Both the position numbers and the translations under genes were made by a program. From NCBI GenBank assembly GCA_913777615.1, contig CAJYTK010000004.1, positions 124,001 through 188,000 of the forward strand: a stretch of DNA of 64,000 nucleotides, written 5' to 3'. Below are positions 24,837-33,972 of the stretch, one piece after another. This DNA is from an uncultured Agrobacterium sp. Lineage in GTDB: Bacteria > Pseudomonadota > Alphaproteobacteria > Rhizobiales > Rhizobiaceae. The stretch's first letter is position 1; every line of letters starts with the position of its first letter. The notes beneath the pieces were generated by a model. That model was not told the origin of the DNA and did no database searches. It saw only the letters and a list, made by a program, of their open reading frames with translations.

Positions 24837-24960
24837 CAACATATCGCGCAGCTTCCGCGGCTCCCGTTCGAGAAATAGGGTACGAAATTTCCAGTGCGGA
24901 TGACACCCTCGCGCCTCAAAGATATAGGTATCCTCCACCAGTGCATCAAAGGAGGAATGG

Positions 24961-26208
24961 ATGAGCGACACGGAAAGCACGAAAGCCTATTGGAGCACGC
25001 TGCCATGGCATCGCCAATGGTTGGTAAAGCAGGCGGAAGGCCTCTTCGACTTCTTCCAGTATCGCGCGGTCAACCCTAAGGGCGGCTTCTTCGATCTCGA
25101 CCGGCACGGCGCTCCTCTCTCCTCCGACAATACTGTGCGCGGCATCCACGCCTCAGCCCGCATGGTGCATTGCTTCTCCATCGGTCATCTGCTCGGTCGC
25201 CCCGGCTGCGGCGATATCGTTGACCATGGCATGACCTATCTATGGGACAAGCACCGAGACCAGGAGCATGGCGGCTATTTCTGGCAGGTGGACGACAACG
25301 GCCCTGCCGACGCTACCAAGCAGGGTTACGGCCACGCCTTCGTGCTTCTCGCCGCCTCCTCCGCCAAGGTCGTCGGGCATCCGCTGGCAGATGCCATGTT
25401 GGCCGACATCACCGAGGTTCTCGAAACCCGCTTCTGGGAAGAGAAGCACGGCGCCATCAATGAAGAGTTTCACCGAGACTGGTCGCCGATCGAGAATTAT
25501 CGCGGCCAGAATTCTAACATGCACCTGACCGAAGCCCTGATGGCCGCCTTCGAGGCCACGGGCGACAAGAGCTATCTTACCAAAGCCGAACGGATCGCCG
25601 ATCTCATCATCCGCCGGGCAGCGGGCGCGCTGGACTTCCGCGTGCCGGAGCATTTCGACGAGAACTGGGTGCTGGACAAGGATTATCGCGGCAACGAAAT
25701 GTTCCGCCCCTCAGGCTCCACGCCCGGCCACTGGCTGGAATGGTCCCGCCTTATCCTGCAACTCTGGGTCCTGGGCAATCGCAAGCATGAGTGGATGCCG
25801 ACTGCTGCAAAGTCCCTCTTCGTCCAGTCCATGGCGCTCGGCTGGGACCGGGAAAAAGGCGGCTTCTTCTACACGCTCGACTGGGACAACACGCCCGCCA
25901 AGACAGAAAAACTCTGGTGGCCCATGTGCGAGGCAGCCGGTGCCGCCCACTTCCTCAACGAGCACCTGCCCGCGGACGAGTTTTACGAGGACAGCTACCG
26001 CCGCATCTGGAGCACGATTGCGAACAACTTCCTCGACCATCAATTCGGCGGCTGGCATGAGGAACTGACCGAAGAGCTCGTTCCGGCCAACACACTCTTC
26101 CCCGGCAAGGGTGATATCTATCACGCCCTGCAAGCCTGCCTCATCCCGCTTTTCCCGGCAGATGGAAGCCTGACAAAGGTGATCGCCGAAAAAGGCGCCC
26201 GCTTCTAG
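24961..26208 (+). CDS. AGE-family sugar epimerase/isomerase
   Basis: An (alpha/alpha)6-barrel sugar isomerase of the N-acylglucosamine 2-epimerase family, 415 aa. Family stretches include GFFDLDRHG, RGIHASARMVHCFS, YGHAFVLLAASSA, NYRGQNSNMHLTEALMAA and PSGSTPGHWLEWSRL, the last carrying catalytic-type histidines. A GGAGG site precedes ATG 24961. Members interconvert mannose and fructose, mannose and glucose, or amino sugars; which applies here cannot be decided. It is divergent from metH. Confidence 0.85.
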   Translation: MSDTESTKAYWSTLPWHRQWLVKQAEGLFDFFQYRAVNPKGGFFDLDRHGAPLSSDNTVRGIHASARMVHCFSIGHLLGRPGCGDIVDHGMTYLWDKHRDQEHGGYFWQVDDNGPADATKQGYGHAFVLLAASSAKVVGHPLADAMLADITEVLETRFWEEKHGAINEEFHRDWSPIENYRGQNSNMHLTEALMAAFEATGDKSYLTKAERIADLIIRRAAGALDFRVPEHFDENWVLDKDYRGNEMFRPSGSTPGHWLEWSRLILQLWVLGNRKHEWMPTAAKSLFVQSMALGWDREKGGFFYTLDWDNTPAKTEKLWWPMCEAAGAAHFLNEHLPADEFYEDSYRRIWSTIANNFLDHQFGGWHEELTEELVPANTLFPGKGDIYHALQACLIPLFPADGSLTKVIAEKGARF

Positions 26209-26270
26209 TCCAAGCGTTTAAAAATGGAGCGGCGACGCGGACCGCCGCTTTTGCCGCTCCATAGAAAAAC

Positions 26271-26723
26271 TCACTCGAAATCCGCAGAATTAACCGTGAT
26301 CCGCCATTCCAGTTTTGCCGGATCGGCCTGTTCGTTGCTGCGCAACCGAAAAGGCCTGCAGGCAGCATAACTTTCATGCGCCTCAAGACGCCTTTCGTTG
26401 GGCTGGTATGACTCGAGCGAAATAGGAGCACGAAATGCCGGCTCGAAGCCCTGCAGCGTGTAAGTCAGCCGCTCCACCGCCACGTCATTGGTATTCTGGA
26501 AACTGACGCGGATCGGTGCATTCTCATCTTGGCAGGTCGGATCATAGGCGGCTGTGGCGATGATCTTCGCCAACCTTTCGCCGGAGCGGATCCAGTCGAA
26601 CAACACCCAGCTGCCAAGGCACACCCACACCACGGCAAGTGCCGCCACAACCGCCTTCAGATGCCGCGGAAAAGCGATGAGAAACAACAGCAAAGCGACC
26701 GTTAGAACGACACCGACGATCAT
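26271..26723 (-). CDS. Hypothetical membrane-anchored protein
   Basis: A 150-aa protein with two N-terminal hydrophobic helices (about residues 2-18 and 24-45) and a soluble domain containing two cysteines (PTCQDENAP, YAACRPF) that could form a disulfide if exported. The order of elements suggests a periplasmic beta-rich domain. No family is recognised. Confidence 0.6.
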   Translation of the reverse strand: MIVGVVLTVALLLFLIAFPRHLKAVVAALAVVWVCLGSWVLFDWIRSGERLAKIIATAAYDPTCQDENAPIRVSFQNTNDVAVERLTYTLQGFEPAFRAPISLESYQPNERRLEAHESYAACRPFRLRSNEQADPAKLEWRITVNSADFE

Positions 26724-26919
26724 GAACGGCGCTCCGCAATACGAGACATCATGTCAGTCAGTCTTCTCTCTCCCAAAGCCTTTGATAAAAGGCATGCTTC
26801 GCTCCCCTTATAGCGCGGTAAAGGCGAAGACGCACAGAGAGACGCAGTAAAGTCGGCGTGACAACAAAACGAAGAACCGGAGAGACGGCAATCGAACTCT
26901 CAGGGCTCTATCTCTGCTC

Positions 26920-27708
26920 TTACCGCAAGGCGGCCTTAACGAGAACAGCGAACACAAAAACAATGACGACCAGTATGATCGCGACGGTCAGCCGCAATTT
27001 TCCTGGGTTTGCAATCACTGGCGGATTGTATTCGTCATACATGGCCGGACGGCCAGAGGCTAAACGCAGATATTGAATGATGAAGGTCACGATGAACGCA
27101 AGCGGTATTCCCAAAGCATACGCAAAGAACAAAACCTTGAACTCACGTGCGAGATAGAATGAGAATGCACTTCCCCCTGCCGGAACAGGCACCAGGACGC
27201 CAACGAGAGCCTTGCCCGGTGTGGTTCCAAACAACGTCATACTCGTCGCCAGCAAAACGGCACTCGCAAACATCGCCGCGAGGCCGAACAGCGCGGAATA
27301 ACCGAGCGTTTGTAGTGCATCTGCATAGGGCGCGAAGGTGATCATCGCGGCCCGACTTCCCACCTCAAGAAATGGCCAGAGAAGCATATTGTCAAGCATT
27401 CTTGCCCAGAAGCGCGGCCACGGTCGCAGACGGGGTGCATAAGCCAACTGCGCAGCACCAGTTGCGGGCTCGGCGCGCGTCACCGGAGCATGTGTAGGCG
27501 GTAACGCAGGCGGTGCAGACACAGGAGTCGGCACACGAAAAAACGCGGCAAAATCGGGATGGTCGGCGACGACCTGCCAGTCAGCCATACCCTCGCGCCA
27601 AATATAGGCGTCGCGTCCGATCACGCCACCGACAATCAGCTTTTCAATTTTATCTTGGTCGACCGGCCCTTCGCGCTCCTGCCCGACCGCGTAATACCAA
27701 ACGGTCAT
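26920..27708 (-). CDS. GYF_2 (DUF4339)-RDD domain membrane protein, paralogue 1
   Basis: A 262-aa protein. The N-terminal GYF_2 domain (TVWYYAVGQEREGPV to DAYIWREGMADWQVV, about residues 2-45) is followed by a proline-rich linker and an RDD membrane domain. The RDD part shows the arginine/aspartate start RPWPRFWARMLDN and the characteristic FGTTPGKALVGV. The ATG at 27708 starts directly with the GYF domain; the longer frame to 27738 is less likely. It is the last of three similar genes in tandem on this strand. Function of the family is unknown. Confidence 0.75.
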   Translation of the reverse strand: MTVWYYAVGQEREGPVDQDKIEKLIVGGVIGRDAYIWREGMADWQVVADHPDFAAFFRVPTPVSAPPALPPTHAPVTRAEPATGAAQLAYAPRLRPWPRFWARMLDNMLLWPFLEVGSRAAMITFAPYADALQTLGYSALFGLAAMFASAVLLATSMTLFGTTPGKALVGVLVPVPAGGSAFSFYLAREFKVLFFAYALGIPLAFIVTFIIQYLRLASGRPAMYDEYNPPVIANPGKLRLTVAIILVVIVFVFAVLVKAALR

Positions 27709-27824
27709 ATTTCGTGCCCCCATTTCGACCAACAGCATCTAGCAAGGCGGTATCGATACGTAAAGTTGTATGGAGAGCAAGATGCTGCAACGTCGACTTA
27801 ATGGACGAACGGCTTGTCATTCAG

Positions 27825-29117
27825 TCAATCGATTGTACCGAATATTGCGCTCAGAAAATTCTTCTTTTCCACCAATTGCAGCTCGGAACGCCCCCGCATG
27901 CTTGTGAAAAGCCTCGATACATTTCGCCCCCTAATGAAGACTGTCACGTCTACATGTGTGTCTGGCACGTGTGGCGCAATTCCTTCCAACCTAAAAACCC
28001 GCGCCCCATTGACATAGGTTTCTCTCCAATCTGAGCGTGGTATTATCAGGGGAGAAAACTGCATTTCCAGATCCTTCAGATAAGCCGTATGATCGACGTC
28101 CTCATCGACAATAAGATCGGAGCCAAACATTGCCACCATCCTCAGTTCCCTGGATCTGAATATGAACGTGTCATGATCGGTAGGATCGTTATTAGCGACA
28201 TGCTCCCAGATTTCGCTGATCCTGGCGCCCCTGCCCGTCTTGGGATTGACCCATGTTCTGGTCGAATCGGTCAGCGTCAAATTCGGCACGACCATTCGAT
28301 CAACCGGGACACCTCCAGAAGAAGAAATGGGAAGAGTGCTATGGCTCGCATTGGTCCTTTTGTCGAAGCGGGGCTTGCTCACATTAACAACGGCACCGCT
28401 AACAAGAAGCAGCATAAACGGCACCATGATTAAGGCTGCGACGCGGCTTGGCCGAACGGCCACTACCCTCGGCCGCTCCATGTCATAGCCCGCGACTCCA
28501 TCAGCCTTCAGCCGACTGTATTGGAAAAGGAACGTCAAGATGAACAATGGGGGGATACCCAAGGCGCAACCCGAAAACCACACCCTGTACTCACGGTGGA
28601 AGTGATATGTGAAGCGCAGACGAAGACCGTTACAAGGCGTGGGCACCCTTACGCCGAATATGGCTTTGCCCGGCGTCGTACCGAACAATGCCAAGCAGAA
28701 TGCGGGTATCATAGCGGCGAGAGTGATCAGCATCAGGTACAGAATAAATGCCCCAATGATATGACCGGGTCGTTTTCCAGGGAAATAGAAGTAAGCAACC
28801 CAGATTTCTTGTCCAAGAACCGTGAACAAAGGTGACATCATCAACAGATCGAAAAGCCTTGCCCACAGACGGCGCCAAGGATGTGCGGGTACAAAGGTCT
28901 GTTCCGGGCCAAGAGGTTTTGTCTCAGCCCCGGGAGGCCGTGCTGCAAAACTATCGGCAAAAACGGAAATGAGACCAGCCTTCTCCCAGTCCGTCATCTG
29001 TTCGTGCCAGAGATAGTCCTCGCGGGTGACATGACCAGTCTCGATGAGCCTGCGAATGATCTTCTCGTCGACGGGCCCTCCTCGCTTGCGCCCAATGGTG
29101 TAATGCCAGTCAGCCAT
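27825..29117 (-). CDS. GYF_2-RDD domain membrane protein, paralogue 2, with C-terminal extension
   Basis: A 430-aa protein. It has an N-terminal GYF_2 domain (ADWHYTIGRKRGGPV to YLWHEQMTDWEKAG) and an RDD domain (RRLWARLFDLL, FGTTPGKAIFGVRV). After a further hydrophobic helix (VAALIMVPFMLLLVSG) comes an extra C-terminal domain of about 180 residues with no recognised family. It is more divergent than its two neighbours, which are closer to each other. Confidence 0.75.
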   Translation of the reverse strand: MADWHYTIGRKRGGPVDEKIIRRLIETGHVTREDYLWHEQMTDWEKAGLISVFADSFAARPPGAETKPLGPEQTFVPAHPWRRLWARLFDLLMMSPLFTVLGQEIWVAYFYFPGKRPGHIIGAFILYLMLITLAAMIPAFCLALFGTTPGKAIFGVRVPTPCNGLRLRFTYHFHREYRVWFSGCALGIPPLFILTFLFQYSRLKADGVAGYDMERPRVVAVRPSRVAALIMVPFMLLLVSGAVVNVSKPRFDKRTNASHSTLPISSSGGVPVDRMVVPNLTLTDSTRTWVNPKTGRGARISEIWEHVANNDPTDHDTFIFRSRELRMVAMFGSDLIVDEDVDHTAYLKDLEMQFSPLIIPRSDWRETYVNGARVFRLEGIAPHVPDTHVDVTVFIRGRNVSRLFTSMRGRSELQLVEKKNFLSAIFGTID

Positions 29118-29253
29118 ACCGTTTTACGCCTCGTTGCCACGGCTGAGCGTCGGACAAACGCCACCGGAGAATAAAGTTTGAAAGACGGAACTCGGACGGC
29201 CGGCTTTCGCTATAGTGCGGTTGAATGTGAGGTCTAGGCGGGACATCGGTGGC

Positions 29254-30504
29254 TTATCGAGTCGTCCCGAACAACTCATGGACAAAGGCTTCCCGCTCGC
29301 TTGTTTGCAAGTTTGAGCCGCCCTCGGTGAACATCACTAACCGCCACGCATCACGACCGTCCACGACAACGGTTACCTCTACCAGTTGGTTTGCATCCTT
29401 GATACTCACACCATTTGACCGAAATCCCCGCACACGATTGATCACGACCGGCTCCCAGTCAGACGTCAGGGTGACGTTTTTCAGTCGAGCCGCATAGAAG
29501 GCGGCATATAAGCGTGGATCGACGTTTTCGGCAGGAAGCTCCAAATGGCTGAAAAGGCCTTCCATAAGCAGATGACGGGCAACGAAAATGAACGCATTCT
29601 GGATTTCAGGGTCGTCTGGAAGACGTTCCCAGTATTTTTTGATTGTGGCCGTGTTTCCTGTGACCGGATTGACCCAATACTGGGTGGCCGTGCGGTCTAC
29701 CTCTGCCTTTTCCTGCACTCGCCACCACACAGCATTCGCGGTGAAAAGAATAGCAACGAGCGCTATGCCTAGGGTGAGACGCAGCTTACCCGGATTGGCG
29801 ATAACAGGTGGATTGCGCTGATCGTAGACAGCTGGACGACCTGTGGCCAAACGCCAATATTGGGCGGCGAAGGTAATCAGGAATACGACCGGCATGCCAA
29901 GAGCAAAGGCCCAGAACCACACTTTGAGTTCGCGTTTAACATAGAACAAAAATCGATTGGCTTGCGGCGGAACGGGAACCCGCACGCCCAAGATGGCCTT
30001 GCCTGGAGTATTGCCGAAAAGCGCCATGAGCACCGCCAGCACGAACCCCACAAGTGGAGTAATGATGAAACCCCACAGAAATTCATATGTGACGAACATC
30101 ATGTACAGATGCGGGGCATATAAGACTGAGGCGGCTACGATACCGGTGGACAGTAACGGCGCAATCAGCAGCAAATCAAACATTCGCGCCCAAAAGCGGG
30201 GCCAGGCACGCAAGCGAGGAGCAGAAACCGGTTCCGGCTGAACTGGCTCCGAGGGGGCTTGCGCTGGTTCCGTGCGCTGAGACCTCGATGGAAGCGGAGG
30301 TGGCGTTACGCCAGCAATTGGAGGAGGCGTCACGAAAGCATCCGAGAATTCCGGATGGGTACCAACGATCTCCCAGTCCGCCATGCCATCGCGCCAAATG
30401 TAAGCATCGCGGGTGATCGTACCGCCTGTAATCAGATCGCGGATTTTATCTTCGCTGACAGGCCCCTCTCGCTCCTGTCCAACGGCATAGTACCACACTG
30501 TCAT
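29254..30504 (-). CDS. GYF_2-RDD domain membrane protein, paralogue 3, with C-terminal extension
   Basis: A 416-aa protein. The GYF_2 domain (MTVWYYAVGQEREGPVSE to IWRDGMADWEIV) is nearly identical at its start to paralogue 1. A proline-rich linker, an RDD domain (RAWPRFWARMFDLLL, FGNTPGKAILGVRV), a hydrophobic helix and a C-terminal domain of about 150 residues follow. The C-terminal domain aligns in outline with that of paralogue 2 (WVNP.TG, then E.W.......D near its start), so the ancestor probably had it and paralogue 1 lost it, or the reverse. Confidence 0.75.
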   Translation of the reverse strand: MTVWYYAVGQEREGPVSEDKIRDLITGGTITRDAYIWRDGMADWEIVGTHPEFSDAFVTPPPIAGVTPPPLPSRSQRTEPAQAPSEPVQPEPVSAPRLRAWPRFWARMFDLLLIAPLLSTGIVAASVLYAPHLYMMFVTYEFLWGFIITPLVGFVLAVLMALFGNTPGKAILGVRVPVPPQANRFLFYVKRELKVWFWAFALGMPVVFLITFAAQYWRLATGRPAVYDQRNPPVIANPGKLRLTLGIALVAILFTANAVWWRVQEKAEVDRTATQYWVNPVTGNTATIKKYWERLPDDPEIQNAFIFVARHLLMEGLFSHLELPAENVDPRLYAAFYAARLKNVTLTSDWEPVVINRVRGFRSNGVSIKDANQLVEVTVVVDGRDAWRLVMFTEGGSNLQTSEREAFVHELFGTTR

Positions 30505-30780
30505 GCTGTCATGCCCCGCTTCCCCGCAGAAGCTTTAACAAGGCGCTATAGTCCCGTAAAGGCGGATACTGAAAGTCCAACGCTAGTGCCTCTACGAAAC
30601 CGCTGGTTCAGCTATCCGTTTGGCAACAAAGCAAGTCTTTGGTCACCACGCCACTTTAGATTTTTGATCAAGCACCATCCGTTCTTTGACACCTAATCGC
30701 CGGAACGCGTCTCCAGTGAGCCCCTGACGAACCATTTTCCACCCTGACCGTTATCTCCTTGAATGGGAAAATATCTCAAC

Positions 30781-31197
30781 ATGAACAGACTTATCGCCGC
30801 GGCTATTGTCGCATTCAGCGCATCACAGGTGAACGCCATGGATAGCCTCTCCGAGCTCAAGTGGAAAAACCGCGTTATCATCGTATTCGGCAGTTCGGCC
30901 GAACCAACGCTGGACCGGCAAATCGCTCTTCTCGCTCGTCAAAAGGAAGAACTAGAAGACCGTGATCTGGTCGTCATCCGGGTATCAGGAGGTGAAGCCC
31001 TCCCCGTCCATGGCAACGCCTCCGGACTAAACGCCGCTGCGATCAGGAAAGATGCGAATGTCAGTGGTGAGCGCTTCCAGATAGTCCTTGTAGGCAAGGA
31101 TGGTGGAATAAAGCTCCGAAGCGACCGAATCGTCGAGAGCGTGGAAATCTTCGATCTCATCGACACAATGCCCATGCGTAGAGCCGAGCGTGGCTAA
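30781..31197 (+). CDS. DUF4174 domain-containing secreted protein
   Basis: A protein of 138-144 aa. A signal peptide (MNRLIAAAIVAFSASQVNA) precedes a thioredoxin-like region with VIIVFGSSAEPTLDRQIALL and FQIVLVGKDGGIKLRS, as in DUF4174 proteins. The frame also opens at ATG 30763; 30781 is preferred because the signal peptide starts there. It is the last chromosomal gene before the left end of the mobile element, 20 bp upstream of the repeat. Confidence 0.7.
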   Translation: MNRLIAAAIVAFSASQVNAMDSLSELKWKNRVIIVFGSSAEPTLDRQIALLARQKEELEDRDLVVIRVSGGEALPVHGNASGLNAAAIRKDANVSGERFQIVLVGKDGGIKLRSDRIVESVEIFDLIDTMPMRRAERG

Positions 31198-31217
31198 CTG
31201 GAATCATTTTTAAAGAA

Positions 31218-31232
31218 TGGTGGGCCCGGAGG
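31218..31232. repeat. Left attachment repeat (15 bp)
   Basis: TGGTGGGCCCGGAGG, identical to 49993-50007. It lies 21 bp after the DUF4174 stop and represents the duplicated 3' end of the tRNA gene left at the distal border of the insertion. Confidence 0.9.
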
Positions 31233-31355
31233 CTGTCACATAAGATAGGAAATTCAAGTGCTTAGAGCCCCGCACCTTCGAAAAAATGGCCATTGAACTG
31301 ATTTCCTAAATTGGAATGCACCCCGCACCGCTCTTGACCGAAAGAGCACTCCAAA

Positions 31356-32738
31356 ATGCTAAACTCCGCGTCAGGAACCGAGAGCCTGGGCGTCTACGCC
31401 CGCGAATTGGCAAGGCGGTTCGAAGGGATAGGCATTGACGCCTTTGCCTCCCAGAACGAGCGTTACCTTGTTCTTCTTCAGGATAGCCCCGGGGAAATTA
31501 TCGATCTCGGCAAACCGCTTCGTGGGACCCGAATTTTCGGCACCCACGCTATCCGGAAGAATATACCGATAGTCGCAGACTTCACGGCCTTCGCGCGTAC
31601 TGATGGGCTTGCAGATTGCATGTTCTGGTGCATCGGCCTCCCAGGCCACAAAGCGGAGCCGGATGATCTAACGACCGCGATGAAAACCTTCAATTGCACA
31701 AACAATAACGAGTTCAGTGAACTTCGAAAAAGGCATTCGTTCGAAGTCTTGCTAATTGCCATTCATCCTCGTTTTGATCACCAAACCGGCCTTTTCGACT
31801 TGCACGCTCATTTTGTGTGCCGGGTGCCGCCTGATCACCGTGAAGCGGTTCATCGCAGATTGATGACCAAATTCTCCAAGATCGACTTGAGGACGGCCCC
31901 GATAAGAAACGCGGCAGCGGTATCGACCTACATGCTATGGGGTATCTGGCGAAACAAAGACATGTTGACGTGGCCTGATCATGCTCTGCGCGCTGCTTGG
32001 AGCCTCACCCAGCATCGGTTTCGCTTTTTTCGCACCGGAGGTGGGTTCGCCAAATGGAGATCATCTCGTCCAGCATCTGCTACACGGTCAGTGCCCGGCG
32101 TAGATATGGCGACAATACAACGCAATCGTCATGAGACCGCATGGTCGCGGCAACCGGTTCAAACATGCGACAGGTTGTTGTCCAGAGTAAAGGTGTGCCG
32201 TAGCGGCACGAAGATCGCTGCGCTTCTTTTCGAAACCCAGTCGAGCACCTCCTTAAACGCAGAAGAGGTTCGTAAAGAAGCAGTTCCTGAGTATTCTTCA
32301 GCGACTATTGTCGCAACTCAGGGAGTGACGTCCGCGAACGATGACGCCTCTGACGAGCGGCGCGAGGGACGATCTGGGACCACTCAGAAGGCCACCACAA
32401 CGGCTCCAGGACACACGAAAAGCCGAACTTCGAAATTTTTGGCTAAGGCAGCCGAAACCGTCCGCATTATCGGCGTTCGGATCAAATCTGTTGCCGTGTT
32501 TGCGACGGCAGTACGCGCCATACGATTTGTAAGTGGGAGCAGAAAACCAAGAAAAGGATCGAATCATCTCGACGAAGGAGGGAGGCGGAAACAATCAAGG
32601 GTTGATTGTGATAAATACCTTCGTTTTTTCCCCGACAGTTGCGGGGCTGAGAGCACCAAATCGACAGCGGTCTCGGAGTCTCCCCAAAGGCCATTTGAAA
32701 GACTCCGGCGTCTTGTATTCGCGATGAAGGAAAGGTAA
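31356..32738 (+). CDS. Possible HUH-type replication protein (uncharacterised)
   Basis: A 460-aa protein with no firm family. Its first half has the motif order of HUH Rep nucleases: a hydrophobic strand DCMFWCIGLPGH (about 88-98), then FDLHAHFVCRV with His-Ala-His at 150-152, then a candidate tyrosine in VSTYMLWGIW (Y192). The C-terminal half is basic, Ser/Thr-rich and probably unstructured. It is the first gene inside the left end. A Rep of this kind could let the excised element replicate. The call rests on motif spacing only and may be wrong. Confidence 0.4.
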   Translation: MLNSASGTESLGVYARELARRFEGIGIDAFASQNERYLVLLQDSPGEIIDLGKPLRGTRIFGTHAIRKNIPIVADFTAFARTDGLADCMFWCIGLPGHKAEPDDLTTAMKTFNCTNNNEFSELRKRHSFEVLLIAIHPRFDHQTGLFDLHAHFVCRVPPDHREAVHRRLMTKFSKIDLRTAPIRNAAAVSTYMLWGIWRNKDMLTWPDHALRAAWSLTQHRFRFFRTGGGFAKWRSSRPASATRSVPGVDMATIQRNRHETAWSRQPVQTCDRLLSRVKVCRSGTKIAALLFETQSSTSLNAEEVRKEAVPEYSSATIVATQGVTSANDDASDERREGRSGTTQKATTTAPGHTKSRTSKFLAKAAETVRIIGVRIKSVAVFATAVRAIRFVSGSRKPRKGSNHLDEGGRRKQSRVDCDKYLRFFPDSCGAESTKSTAVSESPQRPFERLRRLVFAMKER

Positions 32739-32866
32739 TCTAAGACTCTGATTTTACGTACCAAATTCAATTATACGTCTGTAGCATTCCGAATGAGGCC
32801 GGCTAGATTCTAGGCAGCGATCCAACGCGCCGCGATGGACGTCATAGGAACTAGAAGGAACATAGC

Positions 32867-33292
32867 ATGCGTGAACTAGAAGACATCATCTTCTCGGCTG
32901 GACAATTTGCAAACGATGAGCACGGCGTGAGGTTTGTGGAGCGGATCGAGAATGAGGTTCCGGGAGAGTACGTCGTCTTGGTCAGTCGTGAGTACGAAGG
33001 CCAGGATGGATACATGCGTCTGTTCGCACAAACACATTTCGTGTCGACGGATAACGACGGCTACATCGCTATGGCGATCCCCTTGGTCGAATCCTTCTCG
33101 GACAGCAGTCCTAGTCTTCAGGCGGAAGCGTGGAGTCTGCAAGACGAACTGAAGTCAGAAGTCGCGGCACTCACGGCTTATTCGCTACGCAATGGTCGTC
33201 GAGCAGAATTCGACTTTTATCGGCCTCTGAATAACGCTGCCTGGGACGAATTCAGACGATGGGTCCAGCTTGATTTCCTAATAGTCAAATAG
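32867..33292 (+). CDS. Hypothetical protein
   Basis: A 141-aa soluble, acidic protein (MRELEDIIFSAGQFAND...). No motif is recognised. It has no membrane segment or signal peptide. It is the first of three same-strand genes in the left half of the element, with 188 bp to the next one. It is A/T-richer than the flanking chromosome, consistent with acquired DNA. Confidence 0.55.
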   Translation: MRELEDIIFSAGQFANDEHGVRFVERIENEVPGEYVVLVSREYEGQDGYMRLFAQTHFVSTDNDGYIAMAIPLVESFSDSSPSLQAEAWSLQDELKSEVAALTAYSLRNGRRAEFDFYRPLNNAAWDEFRRWVQLDFLIVK

Positions 33293-33480
33293 CTGACCGC
33301 AAAGACGCCTCCGAGCTCCAGACGCCTCTTACTTCGAGGCGGGTAAGGCATGTTTAACCAAAAGTCGCACATAGAGACTGCATCCATAAGGTGCGCCCTT
33401 CGCACAATGCATATTTGCGGTTATCGATGCGCAGGGTGACAAATTGACCGACTCTGAACCCCGTTGAAAAGGACCCTGCA

Positions 33481-33972
33481 GTGCCCCCGTCCTCAGATGT
33501 TTCGCCCGAAGATTGGCAAGAGATTTTCTATGAACTGCGAGTTCTGACTATCCGGGCCGGTTACGCTGATTGGGATCGTCACGCGACTGCGGCGATGATG
33601 GACAATTTTGATCTCACGATAAGAGATCGTGTGAACATGTACTATTCTAATCTGTTAGCCCATCTGAGGCTTGGAACACTCTCTTTCCGAGAAGAGCTAG
33701 TCAATTCGATCAACGTGTTGGTGGGTTCACCCGGACCAGACAGGCGTCTCACTGTGGCTGTTGAGGCGAATGAGCCAGGAGGAGAGGATTCCGTCTCTAT
33801 TTTCGCTGGCCCCTCGACTGATCAACTGATCGAAGAACTTGAATGGTTTGGTGAGATATTAAGTGGTGACTATGACCCGAAGGTGATTTTCCCCGACGAG
33901 TACGGTGACGATGACGATGACGATAACGATAACGATAACAATAACAACAATGATGGCGGGATGACCCCATGA
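33481..33972 (+). CDS. Hypothetical protein with acidic repeat tail
   Basis: A 163-aa protein starting at GTG 33481. The body is a soluble alpha/beta-looking domain (PEDWQEIFYELRVLTIRAGY...). The last 20 or so residues are almost only Asp and Asn, encoded by a run of GAY/AAY triplets at 33905-33952. Its stop overlaps the next start as ATGA, so the two proteins are translationally coupled and probably work together. The tail may mimic DNA or bind the basic partner; that is inference. Confidence 0.6.
   Translation: MPPSSDVSPEDWQEIFYELRVLTIRAGYADWDRHATAAMMDNFDLTIRDRVNMYYSNLLAHLRLGTLSFREELVNSINVLVGSPGPDRRLTVAVEANEPGGEDSVSIFAGPSTDQLIEELEWFGEILSGDYDPKVIFPDEYGDDDDDDNDNDNNNNNDGGMTP
33905..33952 (+). 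repeat. GAY/AAY triplet microsatellite
   Basis: About 16 near-identical triplets (gac, gat, then aac, aat) encode the Asp/Asn tail of the preceding gene. It keeps the frame, so gain or loss of units would only change tail length. Confidence 0.8.
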
